DNA of 64,000 nucleotides, taken from Maribacter antarcticus DSM 21422. GTDB taxonomy: Bacteria; Bacteroidota; Bacteroidia; Flavobacteriales; Flavobacteriaceae. The notes under the pieces are model-generated. The model saw only the letters and a list, made by a program, of their open reading frames with translations, did not search any database and had not been told where the DNA came from. Each line of letters begins with the position of its first letter. The stretch's first letter is position 1. The translations under genes and the position numbers were made by a program. Location: NCBI RefSeq assembly GCF_000621125.1, contig NZ_JHZC01000009.1:62001-126000 (forward strand), given 5' to 3'. This document shows, one piece after another, positions 45,181 to 53,296 of the stretch.

Positions 45181-46497
45181 CTAAACCGCGTCAGACAAAC
45201 TAGAAAAAGTAAAGTCACGAACCTTCATGTACGGAATCAAATTTCCATTAATGCGCACTTGCTTCCCTAGCGTTTCTAGATTGTTTAGCATGATAATTGG
45301 ACTTTCGTTAAAACGGAAGTTCTTGACTGGATATTTAATCTTTCCGTTTTCTATATAAAAAGTTCCGTCTCTAGTAAGTCCAGTATAGAGTAAGGTTTGC
45401 GGATCTACAGATCTTATATACCATAAACGGGTGACTAGAATCCCCTTTTTGGTGCTTTTTATCAAATCTTCTAATGTGGCATCTCCACCACCCATAATAA
45501 GATTTCTTGGAGAAGGTACAGGCTCAACCCCTTTTTCCTGCGCCCAAAAACGATCGTAAACTAAATTTTTAACTACGCCATTCTCTAACCAAGATGTTTT
45601 CTTTAGAGCTTGTCCAGCCCCATTCCATGTACCTGTAGGCACTTCCTCATTTAGTGGGTCAGACCACAGATTAACCCGTTCATCAACGATTTTTTCACCC
45701 ATTTTTGTGCCACCCCCCTCTTTGGACATGAAACTACGCCCCTCATCTGCAGTTCTCGCACTTAATGATCTACTCATATTGCGAATAAGATCTCCCGCAG
45801 CAGCCGGTTCCAATATTACCGTATATTTTCCAGGCTCTATTGCCTTAGCTTCCATGGACATTACTGCTTTGTCAATAGCTACTTTTGATGCTTCTAAGGA
45901 ATCAAATTTGGTGATGTCATTATAATCCCTAGACACCCAACCCGATCCTGTACCATCATTACTGCGCATGGTCACCGTAAAATCTACATTTGTAGACTTA
46001 TTATAAGCAAACAATCCCTTGGAATTCATCATCGCACTAAAGTCATTGGAATCATCTAAAAATCCAGCAGCGGTAACCTCTTTTTCCTTTGCAGGCACTA
46101 TACTGCTCTTGGCCACTTCAGCCCGATAATCTGGGGTTATTTTAGCTGTTGCATCCACGTAGGTGATCGCTTCGTCATACATCTGTGGCCCTAAAGGCTC
46201 CATAAATTCAGAATTTTCCGGGGACAGCATTGCTAATTCCTCGGCACGCTTTACAACCTTTTCCAACGAGGCATCATCAAATTCGTCTATGGTAGCCGTT
46301 CCCGATTTTTTACCATAACTGGATTGTATCACCAAGTTTTGGTTAGATTGATGCCCCGCTGTGGAAACCGAATTACGGGCATACCGTATATTTCCGCTCT
46401 CACTGCCGCTTAAATTTACCTCGCAGATATCTGCTGTGGAAAAGCTGAGCGCTTTTTCCATTATTTTTCTAGCTTCTTGTTCTGTATATATTGCCAT
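45181..46497 (-). CDS. TldE/PmbA-family protein (partner of TldD)
   Basis: A protein of 438 residues (447 from the earlier ATG at 46524) of the TldD/PmbA family. It lacks the HExxxH zinc motif and carries family landmarks such as TSYGKKSGTATIDEFDDAS-like residues near 75, PGKYTVILEPAAAGDL and GDATLEDLIKSTKKGILVTRLWYIR. In the E. coli pair, TldE is the non-catalytic subunit needed for proteolysis of unfolded peptides such as the CcdA antidote and microcin B17. I prefer the ATG at 46497 (MAIYTEQEARK). It directly follows tldD. Confidence 0.88.
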   Translation of the reverse strand: MAIYTEQEARKIMEKALSFSTADICEVNLSGSESGNIRYARNSVSTAGHQSNQNLVIQSSYGKKSGTATIDEFDDASLEKVVKRAEELAMLSPENSEFMEPLGPQMYDEAITYVDATAKITPDYRAEVAKSSIVPAKEKEVTAAGFLDDSNDFSAMMNSKGLFAYNKSTNVDFTVTMRSNDGTGSGWVSRDYNDITKFDSLEASKVAIDKAVMSMEAKAIEPGKYTVILEPAAAGDLIRNMSRSLSARTADEGRSFMSKEGGGTKMGEKIVDERVNLWSDPLNEEVPTGTWNGAGQALKKTSWLENGVVKNLVYDRFWAQEKGVEPVPSPRNLIMGGGDATLEDLIKSTKKGILVTRLWYIRSVDPQTLLYTGLTRDGTFYIENGKIKYPVKNFRFNESPIIMLNNLETLGKQVRINGNLIPYMKVRDFTFSSLSDAV

Positions 46498-46524
46498 TAT
46501 TTTTTCTTTTGAGTTGTGTTCCAT

Positions 46525-48165
46525 TTAAATGGAACGACCTGTGTTGATTACATTGATGTCATTGAACCTGGTAGTTGAACTACCATGAGATACCGCACTT
46601 GATTGCGAAGGCTGACCTTTACCATCAAAGAACGACCCGAACATTCGGTAATCTCCCTCATCGCAAATCTTAGCGCAGGAATTCCAGAACTCCTGCGTAT
46701 TAGATTGGTAGGCTACATCATTCAACATGCCTACAATCTCACCGTTTTTTATCTCATAAAAAACCGTCCCTCCAAACTGGAAATTGTATCGCTGCTGATC
46801 AATAGAATAAGAACCTCTTCCAGCAATATAAATTCCCTTTTCAACATCCTTTATCATTTCGTCAATGGAATACGTATCCTTACCTGATTCTAAGGATACG
46901 TTTGGCATACGTTGAAACTGCACATCTTTCCAGCTTTGTGCATAACAACACCCATGAGATTCATTTTGACCAATAATATTTACTTGATCTCTAGTCGCTT
47001 GGTAGTTAACTAAAGTCCCGTTACGTACCAAATCCCATTGTTTACACTTCACTCCTTCGTCATCATAACCAACAGCACCCAAACTGCCTTCCATAGTTTT
47101 ATCAGCAACTAGGTTCACAATGTCACTTCCATAATTAAAATCACCGGATTTCCACTTATCCAAGGTAGCGAAACTGGTTCCGGCATAATTGGCCTCATAC
47201 CCTAGTACCCTATCCAATTCTAAGGGGTGTCCTACGCTTTCATGAATGGTTAATCCTAAATGATTAGGCTCTAGCACTAAATCATACTTTCCTGCATCAA
47301 CTGATTTTGCAGTAAGCATTTCCGTTGCCTGTTTGGCAGCTTGTACCGCATCTTCTACAATATCGTAACTCTTTTTATATAAGGTTATCCCTGCAGGACC
47401 TTCTAATTTTTCAGAAGCAAGACCATCCATATACTCATACCCCAGACCCATAGGTGCACTCATCGCTTGGCGGGTCTTAAAGGTTCCGGCCCCACGATCA
47501 ATAGCGGTGACCCCAAATGTGGGCCAAATACGATGCACATCTTGGTCTATGTAGGAACCGTCGGTTGAAGCAAAATATTTTTGCTCGTTTATCATAAAAA
47601 GTGAAGAATTCACAAAGTTGGCACCGTTATCCATAGCGGCAGCATTAGCGTTGAGCAACAAATCTACTTTTTCCGATACCGGAACTTCCTTAAAATCCTT
47701 TTTGATGGGTGTCTTCCAAGAAACCTCTCCGTACGCTTGCACGGGAGCCAGTAGTACCGGCTCTGTCTGTATTTTAGAATTTGCTTTCGCAATTGCTACA
47801 GCCTGTTCCGTAGCTTTTTTAATTCCGTCTTCTGTTACGCTATTGGTGGAAGCAAAGCCCCATGTCCCGTTTGCAATAACTCGGATTCCAATACCAAAAG
47901 ATTCCGTATTTTGAACACCCCGCACTTTACTTTCTCGGGTAAATACATATTGATTCAGGTAACGTCCTATGCGAGCATCTGCATAGGTAGCGCCCATAGA
48001 TTTTGCCGTATTCAAGGCAACATCGGCCATACGCTTTTTTACGAGTACATCCATACCAGGCTCTAACAGCGCTTCTGCATGGATGCTATTCCCCATCATA
48101 GTAGTTGGCAACAAAAGCGAAGCGGCACCCATTCCGGATAATTGAACAAAATTTCTTCTTTTCAT
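46525..48165 (-). CDS. TldD-family zinc metallopeptidase with twin-arginine-like signal
   Basis: A 546-residue TldD-type protein. The catalytic zinc motif HESVGH is at residues 308-313, in the NHLGLTIHESVGHPLELDR region. E. coli TldD and most relatives are cytosolic, but this protein starts MKRRNFVQLSGMGAASLLLP, a twin-arginine (Tat) type signal with RRNFVQL, so it is probably folded inside and exported. Its partner TldE-type gene follows at once and seems to lack such a signal, so the location of the pair is not settled. Extra length over E. coli TldD (481) lies partly in this N-terminus and in the mid region. Confidence 0.87.
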   Translation of the reverse strand: MKRRNFVQLSGMGAASLLLPTTMMGNSIHAEALLEPGMDVLVKKRMADVALNTAKSMGATYADARIGRYLNQYVFTRESKVRGVQNTESFGIGIRVIANGTWGFASTNSVTEDGIKKATEQAVAIAKANSKIQTEPVLLAPVQAYGEVSWKTPIKKDFKEVPVSEKVDLLLNANAAAMDNGANFVNSSLFMINEQKYFASTDGSYIDQDVHRIWPTFGVTAIDRGAGTFKTRQAMSAPMGLGYEYMDGLASEKLEGPAGITLYKKSYDIVEDAVQAAKQATEMLTAKSVDAGKYDLVLEPNHLGLTIHESVGHPLELDRVLGYEANYAGTSFATLDKWKSGDFNYGSDIVNLVADKTMEGSLGAVGYDDEGVKCKQWDLVRNGTLVNYQATRDQVNIIGQNESHGCCYAQSWKDVQFQRMPNVSLESGKDTYSIDEMIKDVEKGIYIAGRGSYSIDQQRYNFQFGGTVFYEIKNGEIVGMLNDVAYQSNTQEFWNSCAKICDEGDYRMFGSFFDGKGQPSQSSAVSHGSSTTRFNDINVINTGRSI

Positions 48166-48541
48166 AAAGTGTTTGAATTAGTTCCTTCGTATTCCTTTGG
48201 TTTTATCTTGATTGTAAGAAATAAAACAGAATAGTATTGAAAGGTTTAGTTAGTTTAGAACTATGGTGTTTTACATAACTCTTATTCGTTTTTGATATTG
48301 ATTAGCTCTAAAGTATGGAATAATACCCTGTTGTCTAATGCGCTTTTAGATTTTATTAAGAAGACTTTATGATAAACGCTGTGAAATAGTAGCCGTGTAG
48401 AATATCACAAATCTAAAACTACACAAGGTTTACGATTCTATACATAGAGAATAAATGTGTTTACAGGATATTGAAATACAACTACTTGTATTCCAAATCT
48501 TCTAACACGATAAATCTTATTTCGCTTTTTTTAAGATTTAG
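48166..48541. other. Gene-free stretch between tldD and tRNA-Phe
   Basis: About 375 AT-rich bases. The half next to tldD should hold its promoter, but I find no full TAnnTTTG on the minus strand. I see no ORF with coding character, no repeat and no RNA gene up to the tRNA promoter. Confidence 0.6.
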
Positions 48542-48572
48542 TTGGTATATCCTAAATTTGAAATTATATTTG
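48542..48572 (+). promoter_or_regulatory. tRNA-Phe promoter
   Basis: TTG at 48542-48544, a 20-base spacer and TATATTTG at 48565-48572. Both boxes and the spacing agree with the Bacteroidota consensus. The mature tRNA starts 20 bases after the -7 box, which leaves room for a short 5' leader (expected start near 48579). Confidence 0.8.
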
Positions 48573-48591
48573 CAGCCGCTTATAGCGACAT

Positions 48592-48664
48592 GGTGCCTTA
48601 GCTCAGTTGGTAGAGCAATGGACTGAAAATCCATGTGTCCCTGGTTCGATTCCTGGAGGCACCA
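48592..48664 (+). tRNA. tRNA-Phe (GAA)
   Basis: A 73-base tRNA. The acceptor stem GGTGCCT pairs with AGGCACC, with discriminator A. The D-arm is GCTC AGTTGGTA GAGC. The anticodon stem is ATGGA/TCCAT around the loop CTGAAAA, giving anticodon GAA. The T-arm is CCTGG TTCGATT CCTGG. The CCA end is not encoded. A promoter lies upstream and a terminator follows at once. Confidence 0.97.
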
Positions 48665-48667
48665 CAT

Positions 48668-48698
48668 AAAATCCTTACTTCACAGTAAGGATTTTTTT
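48668..48698 (+). terminator. Intrinsic terminator of tRNA-Phe
   Basis: A perfect 12-bp stem, AAAATCCTTACT / AGTAAGGATTTT, with a four-base loop (TCAC), followed by a T-run. It begins four bases after the tRNA end. Confidence 0.9.
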
Positions 48699-48865
48699 GT
48701 TTTTAAAAACTTGGAACACTGGTAATAACAAAATTATTTTCAAAGATTAATACGAAGTACGAAGCAATTCCTCCGTCCAGACTAAAAACAAACATATGCC
48801 TAGGCTAGGCTTGGAACGGCGGTGAGTTTAAACATAAATGTATTGTGAGAGATACACTAAAAATG

Positions 48866-50440
48866 CTAATTCTTCCAAATACCCGCTACAGCACTTTCCC
48901 GGAAACCCTTCACTTGAAGCTCCACATTAGAAGTATTTAAAATTTCCAAAGTAGTATATGCATCTCTTGGAAAAAGCTGATTGGTCATCACATACTGACC
49001 TTGGTGTATAAAAAGTTCAATGGAAGAAGCATCTAACAATATTCGAATCTCAACTTCGCCCTCGGGCAGATTGTCTATTGGCATTTTCTGAACGGTTGTT
49101 GCAAAATTAGCTGCAAAGTCAGTTAGCCCAGAATTTCGCCTATCAAAAGTTATCATCTTATTTTTTCCATCCAAAGCTATAGCGAGACTATCGGTACTGT
49201 CATTTTTAAAACTTAAAACAAAATCGCGTGCCGCCGTTTTAAAACGAATCTCAGATTGGTTTTCAGTCGCCAAGCTCATAATATTTGTTTCATTTGGTTT
49301 TACTATAATATCTTCAGCTTTGGCACCAATATCAACTAGTTTGTCAAAATTCTTAAGCGGATAGTTTAGGAGCTCATACAGTCCATTGATTTTACTAAGT
49401 GAAAGGGTTCTAGGAACAGTCGAAGCACTACGCCACTTTTCGGTAGGTGTTTCTCGGGCATAGTCCCAATTGCTCATCCAACCTATACAAATTCGTTCTT
49501 TATTTGGCGTATTATTATAAGTAACACCAGCATAATTATCCCTCCCAAAATCCAACCATCTATTTTCTGCTTGGTCAGAGGCAAAGGTCTTACCATCAAA
49601 ATCACCTATAAAATATTGTGTGCCGTTACCACCGTTTGGAGCACCAGGATTTATACTAATCAGCAGTACCCATTTTGTTTCGCCTGTTCCATCTACCTGC
49701 AAGGGAAACATATCTGGACATTCCCAGACACCCCCGTGGGCTCCTTGGTTTTTGCCGAATTCGCTTACCTGCTCCCATTCCTTTAAATTGGTGGAATTCC
49801 ATATTTGTAAATGGTCTCCGGCTGCCAAAAGCATCGTCCAAAGTTCTTCCTTTTCGTTCCAAAAAACCTTAGGGTCTCTAAAATCTCTTACTTCCGTATT
49901 TCCTATAACCGGATTATCCTTGTACTTGGTCCAACTATCGCCATTATCTAAACTGTAAGCAATACCTTGAGTCTGGAAATCCGTTTTACCAGCTTGTTCT
50001 CCTTCCATATCATGGTAGGTGAAAATAGTAACTAGCGCCGGATTATTAGCAGTACCAAAGCCAGTCGTATTATTAGCGTCTACCACGGCACTTCCAGAAA
50101 ATATAAATCCATTTTCATCAGGATACAGCGCAATTGGTTTATGCTCCCAATGCAACATATCGGAACTTACAGCATGGCCCCAATGCATGGGCCCCCAAAC
50201 GATATCATCCGGATAATACTGATAGAACAAATGATATACTCCCTGATGATATACAAGTCCGTTAGGGTCATTCATCCAGTTGCGCTCTGGTGTAAAATGA
50301 AACTGTGGCCTATAGTCTTCGGTGTAATACGTACTATCGTTTTCAATGGTTACCAGTTGCTTTATCGGCTCCTTGTCCTTACAAGAAAAAACAAGTACCA
50401 AAAGCGCTATAACTATCAAATATTTAGGGTTACTGGCCAT
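48866..50440 (-). CDS. Glycoside hydrolase family 32 lipoprotein (fructan/sucrose hydrolase)
   Basis: About 524 residues, a lipoprotein (lipobox FSC, Cys20). The GH32 five-blade propeller has its nucleophile in WMNDPNG (Asp58), the transition-state stabiliser in FRDPKVF and the acid/base in WECPDMF. A C-terminal beta-sandwich (about 390-520) follows. It would hydrolyse beta-fructosides such as levan, inulin or sucrose at the cell surface or in the periplasm. The neighbours include no SusC/SusD, fructokinase or transporter, so it stands alone. The frame is open to 50449; the ATG at 50440 gives the better signal peptide. Confidence 0.93.
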   Translation of the reverse strand: MASNPKYLIVIALLVLVFSCKDKEPIKQLVTIENDSTYYTEDYRPQFHFTPERNWMNDPNGLVYHQGVYHLFYQYYPDDIVWGPMHWGHAVSSDMLHWEHKPIALYPDENGFIFSGSAVVDANNTTGFGTANNPALVTIFTYHDMEGEQAGKTDFQTQGIAYSLDNGDSWTKYKDNPVIGNTEVRDFRDPKVFWNEKEELWTMLLAAGDHLQIWNSTNLKEWEQVSEFGKNQGAHGGVWECPDMFPLQVDGTGETKWVLLISINPGAPNGGNGTQYFIGDFDGKTFASDQAENRWLDFGRDNYAGVTYNNTPNKERICIGWMSNWDYARETPTEKWRSASTVPRTLSLSKINGLYELLNYPLKNFDKLVDIGAKAEDIIVKPNETNIMSLATENQSEIRFKTAARDFVLSFKNDSTDSLAIALDGKNKMITFDRRNSGLTDFAANFATTVQKMPIDNLPEGEVEIRILLDASSIELFIHQGQYVMTNQLFPRDAYTTLEILNTSNVELQVKGFRESAVAGIWKN

Positions 50441-50493
50441 AAATTCCAATTTTTTATGATTTGTGAATCCTCCAACGTACCCTACGAAAATAG

Positions 50494-50501
50494 TACCTTT
50501 G
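50494..50501 (+). promoter_or_regulatory. Candidate -7 element of the rhodanese gene
   Basis: TACCTTTG is a perfect TAnnTTTG match 20 bases before the rhodanese ATG. The only nearby TTG (50461-50463) is 30 bases upstream, too far for a standard -33 box. Confidence 0.45.
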
Positions 50502-50521
50502 TTAAAACCTAATACATTTCT

Positions 50522-51013
50522 ATGCGATTTCTTTTTGCCTTAGTAATACTCTTATGCTACAACGCCGTGGTCTTAGGGCAATCTAAATTGGACAAAACAC
50601 TAAAACGGTTCAATAGTGAATCCGTGCCTTACATTTATCCTAAAAATATATCCGATACTACCACGGTAATACTTTTGGACACTAGAAAAAAAGAGGAGTA
50701 TGACATCAGTCATCTTAAGAATGCTATTTGGGTGGGAGACAAAGCATTTGAAGCGAATCTGGTACTGGAACAAATTCTAGATAAAGAAAAATCGATTATC
50801 GTGTACTGTTCTATTGGTGTGCGTTCCGAAGACATTGGGGAAAAACTCCTAGCTTTAGGATATAAAGACGTTAAAAACCTTTATGGTGGCATATTTCAGT
50901 GGAAAAACAAGAATGGCGCTATCTACAACAATAAGGAACAACCAACGGACAGCGTACATGCCTTTAGTAAACATTGGGGGAAGCTACTTTTGAAGGGAGT
51001 GAAGGTCTACTAG
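50522..51013 (+). CDS. Exported rhodanese-domain protein
   Basis: A 163-residue protein with a signal peptide (residues 1-20, ending VLGQ) and a single rhodanese domain. LLDTRKKEEYDISHLKNAI near 51-69 is the CH2-type region. The active-site loop is CSIGVRS with Cys96, and GYKDVKNLYGGIFQWKN ends the domain. It may move sulfane sulfur or another thiophilic species in the periplasm. It opens a plus-strand run with two arsenosugar-type glycosyltransferases and a phosphorylase, so it may serve that pathway. Confidence 0.87.
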   Translation: MRFLFALVILLCYNAVVLGQSKLDKTLKRFNSESVPYIYPKNISDTTTVILLDTRKKEEYDISHLKNAIWVGDKAFEANLVLEQILDKEKSIIVYCSIGVRSEDIGEKLLALGYKDVKNLYGGIFQWKNKNGAIYNNKEQPTDSVHAFSKHWGKLLLKGVKVY

Positions 51014-51055
51014 TGAGCAGTGGGTAAAACAAATTAGATATTTTAAAAATAAAAC

Positions 51056-51730
51056 TTGGGCATACTACAAACAAAAAAAACAGCAACAGACGCAAAGACG
51101 ATAGATTTTACCTTAGCGAAATCTCGTAATCTGTTACTCATCTTTACCCGCAATCCTGAACTAGGAAAGTGTAAAACACGCTTAGCGGCAAAGGTGGGCG
51201 ACGAAACTGCATTGGATATTTATCAATTTTTACTGAACCATACCGTAGCCATTACTTCTGGACTTTATGCTAAAAAAACGGTATACTATTCCGAAGAAAT
51301 TTGGAAGGACGATATCTGGAACACTACTGTTTTTGATAAAAAACTGCAAACAGGTCAGGATTTGGGTGAACGCATGGCGAATGCTTTTTTAGAGGGCTTT
51401 CAAAACGATTTTGAAAAAATTATCGTTATTGGAAGTGATATGTACGATCTCTCCCAAAAAGATTTAGAAGCAGCATTTAGCGCTTTGGATACTCATGATT
51501 TCGTGGTAGGTCCTGCAGTAGATGGTGGTTATTATCTACTAGGAATGAAACATTTTATCCCGGAAGTGTTCCAAGCCAAAGATTGGGGAACAGCAACAGT
51601 ACTCCAAGACACTTTATCTAATTTATTAGCCGAAAAAACCACATTGCTCGCACCTAAAAACGACGTAGACCACTACGAAGATATTAAGGACATTAAGGCC
51701 TTTGCGCCTTTTTTAAAACACATGAGATAA
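51056..51730 (+). CDS. TIGR04282-type (DUF2064) arsenosugar-associated glycosyltransferase
   Basis: A 224-residue nucleotidyl/glycosyltransferase-fold protein. LLIFTRNPELGKCKTRLA near 28-45 is the nucleotide-binding start, GQDLGERMANAF and IVIGSDMYDLS follow, and GPAVDGGYYLLGMK near 155 is the second signature. The family is described as rSAM/selenodomain-associated transferase 1 and is linked to arsenosugar synthesis. The only start in the frame is a TTG at 51056, since a stop lies two codons before it. It overlaps the next gene by one base. Confidence 0.85.
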   Translation: MGILQTKKTATDAKTIDFTLAKSRNLLLIFTRNPELGKCKTRLAAKVGDETALDIYQFLLNHTVAITSGLYAKKTVYYSEEIWKDDIWNTTVFDKKLQTGQDLGERMANAFLEGFQNDFEKIIVIGSDMYDLSQKDLEAAFSALDTHDFVVGPAVDGGYYLLGMKHFIPEVFQAKDWGTATVLQDTLSNLLAEKTTLLAPKNDVDHYEDIKDIKAFAPFLKHMR

Positions 51731-52545
51731 TGATGAAAAAACAATTAGAGGAATCTGTAGCCTACCTTATTAGTAAGGGGTTTGATAAGCCTGAAATAGG
51801 AATTGTACTGGGAACAGGACTAGGGAAGTTGGTAGATGAAATAGAAGACAGGATTGAGGCACATTACAATCAAATTCCATTTTTCCCGCTGGCAACCGTA
51901 GAATTCCATGCTGGAAAATTAGTTTTTGGAACCATAGCCGGTAAAAAGGTAGTGGTTATGCAAGGACGCTTTCATTTATACGAAGGCTATGATTTTCTGG
52001 ATATCACGTACCCTATTCGCGTGATGCACCTTCTTGGTATTACAAAATTATTTATTTCCAATGCCGCCGGCGCCATCAATCTAAATTATAAAAAAGGGGA
52101 TATGATGCTTATTGAAGACCATATAAACCTGCAGGGCGGTTCTCCATTGGCCTTTAAAAATGTTGCCCAGTTCGGGGAGCGCTTTGCCGATATGTCAGAA
52201 CCTTATGATTTAGATATGCGCCTAAAATTAGAGCAATTGGCTGCCGAACATAATATATCCTTAAAAAAAGGAGTCTATGCCTCGGTGGTAGGACCTCAAC
52301 TGGAAACCAAGGCAGAGTATCGGATGCTTAAAATCCTAGGAGCGGATGCCGTGGGGATGAGCACGGTCCCAGAAGTGATTGTCGCCAACCACTTAGGATT
52401 ACCAATCGTAGCCGTATCGGTGCTTACGGATGAGTGCGACCCAGATAATCTTAAACCTGTGGATATTGCAGAAATCATATCCATAGCGGAAAACACAGAA
52501 CCCAAAATGGTGAAACTATTTAGGGAATTAATCAAAAAACTGTAA
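51730..52545 (+). CDS. Purine-nucleoside phosphorylase
   Basis: A 271-residue trimeric-type PNP. GIVLGTGLGKL near 24 is the phosphate loop, GRFHLYEGYD near 80 and SNAAGAINLNYKKGDMM near 113 are family signatures, and GPQLETKAEYRML near 190 lies in the base site. It cleaves purine nucleosides with phosphate. Placed between two arsenosugar-associated transferases, it might remove adenine from a 5'-arsenic-substituted 5'-deoxyadenosine intermediate instead of, or as well as, salvaging purines; that role is inferred. ATGATG gives two possible starts (51730 or 51733). Confidence 0.9.
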   Translation: MMKKQLEESVAYLISKGFDKPEIGIVLGTGLGKLVDEIEDRIEAHYNQIPFFPLATVEFHAGKLVFGTIAGKKVVVMQGRFHLYEGYDFLDITYPIRVMHLLGITKLFISNAAGAINLNYKKGDMMLIEDHINLQGGSPLAFKNVAQFGERFADMSEPYDLDMRLKLEQLAAEHNISLKKGVYASVVGPQLETKAEYRMLKILGADAVGMSTVPEVIVANHLGLPIVAVSVLTDECDPDNLKPVDIAEIISIAENTEPKMVKLFRELIKKL

Positions 52546-52590
52546 GGTTCTTTGGGGTAAAACTACTATTTAGAAGCTTTGCCTAGTTCA

Positions 52591-53295
52591 ATGAAAGAAA
52601 ATAAACCCCAAATAAGCATTATCATCCCCGTTCTTAACGAGGAGGATTATATTCGAAAAGTACTCGTAGCTATTCAGAAAAATACCACCTCTAAGAATAT
52701 AAAGGAAGTGCTTGTCATAGACGGTGGTAGTGTAGATCATACGGTAAAAGAAGCTTTGGATTTAGGAGTTCAAGTAGTTTCTGCAGCGAAGGGAAGGGCC
52801 AAGCAAATGAATAAAGGCGCGCAGATGGCAACTGGAGACCTCTTGTACTTCTTGCATGTGGATACACTACCTCCCAAAGGTTTTGATACCCATATCCTAA
52901 ACACCTTCTCCAAAGGTTTTGAAGCAGGCTGCTTTAAACTCAGATTTGATAGCCACAATAAATTCCTGCGTTTTTTTGCCTGGTGCACAAGAATTAACCA
53001 CCAAATCTGCAGAGGGGGTGACCAATCGCTATACATTTCTAAAAATCTATTTCAAAAAGCAGGCGGCTTTAATGAAGCATACACCATTTACGAGGACAAC
53101 GAATTTATTCAACGAATTTACAAGTTAACACGCTTTGCGATTATGCCTAGCACGGTACAAACTTCCGTTAGAAGATATGAACAAAGAGGCGTTTTCACCT
53201 TACAATATCACTTTGGGGTGGTACACGTAAAACATTATTTAGGTGCTGGGCCAGCGGATCTTTATAACTACTACAAAACCCATATTTCCCTTTAG
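52591..53295 (+). CDS. TIGR04283-type arsenosugar-associated family 2 glycosyltransferase
   Basis: A 234-residue GT-A glycosyltransferase with IIIPVLNEEDYIRKVL at the start, VIDGGSVDHT near 46 and the DxD-like LHVDTLPP near 90. RGGDQSLYISKNLF and IYEDNEFIQRIYK near 155-175 belong to the acceptor region. The family is named rSAM/selenodomain-associated transferase 2. The frame is open to a TTG at 52579, but the ATG at 52591 is better. It is convergent with the amidase gene, with one base between the two stops. Confidence 0.88.
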   Translation: MKENKPQISIIIPVLNEEDYIRKVLVAIQKNTTSKNIKEVLVIDGGSVDHTVKEALDLGVQVVSAAKGRAKQMNKGAQMATGDLLYFLHVDTLPPKGFDTHILNTFSKGFEAGCFKLRFDSHNKFLRFFAWCTRINHQICRGGDQSLYISKNLFQKAGGFNEAYTIYEDNEFIQRIYKLTRFAIMPSTVQTSVRRYEQRGVFTLQYHFGVVHVKHYLGAGPADLYNYYKTHISL

Positions 53296-53296
53296 C

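Noticed and set aside
48592..48664. tRNA-Phe as the attachment site of an integrative element
   Set aside because: I found no second copy of the tRNA 3' end and no integrase gene in the window.
48482..48667. Open frame of 61 codons on the minus strand covering tRNA-Phe
   Set aside because: It is the complement of a clear tRNA gene with its promoter; there is no coding character outside the tRNA.
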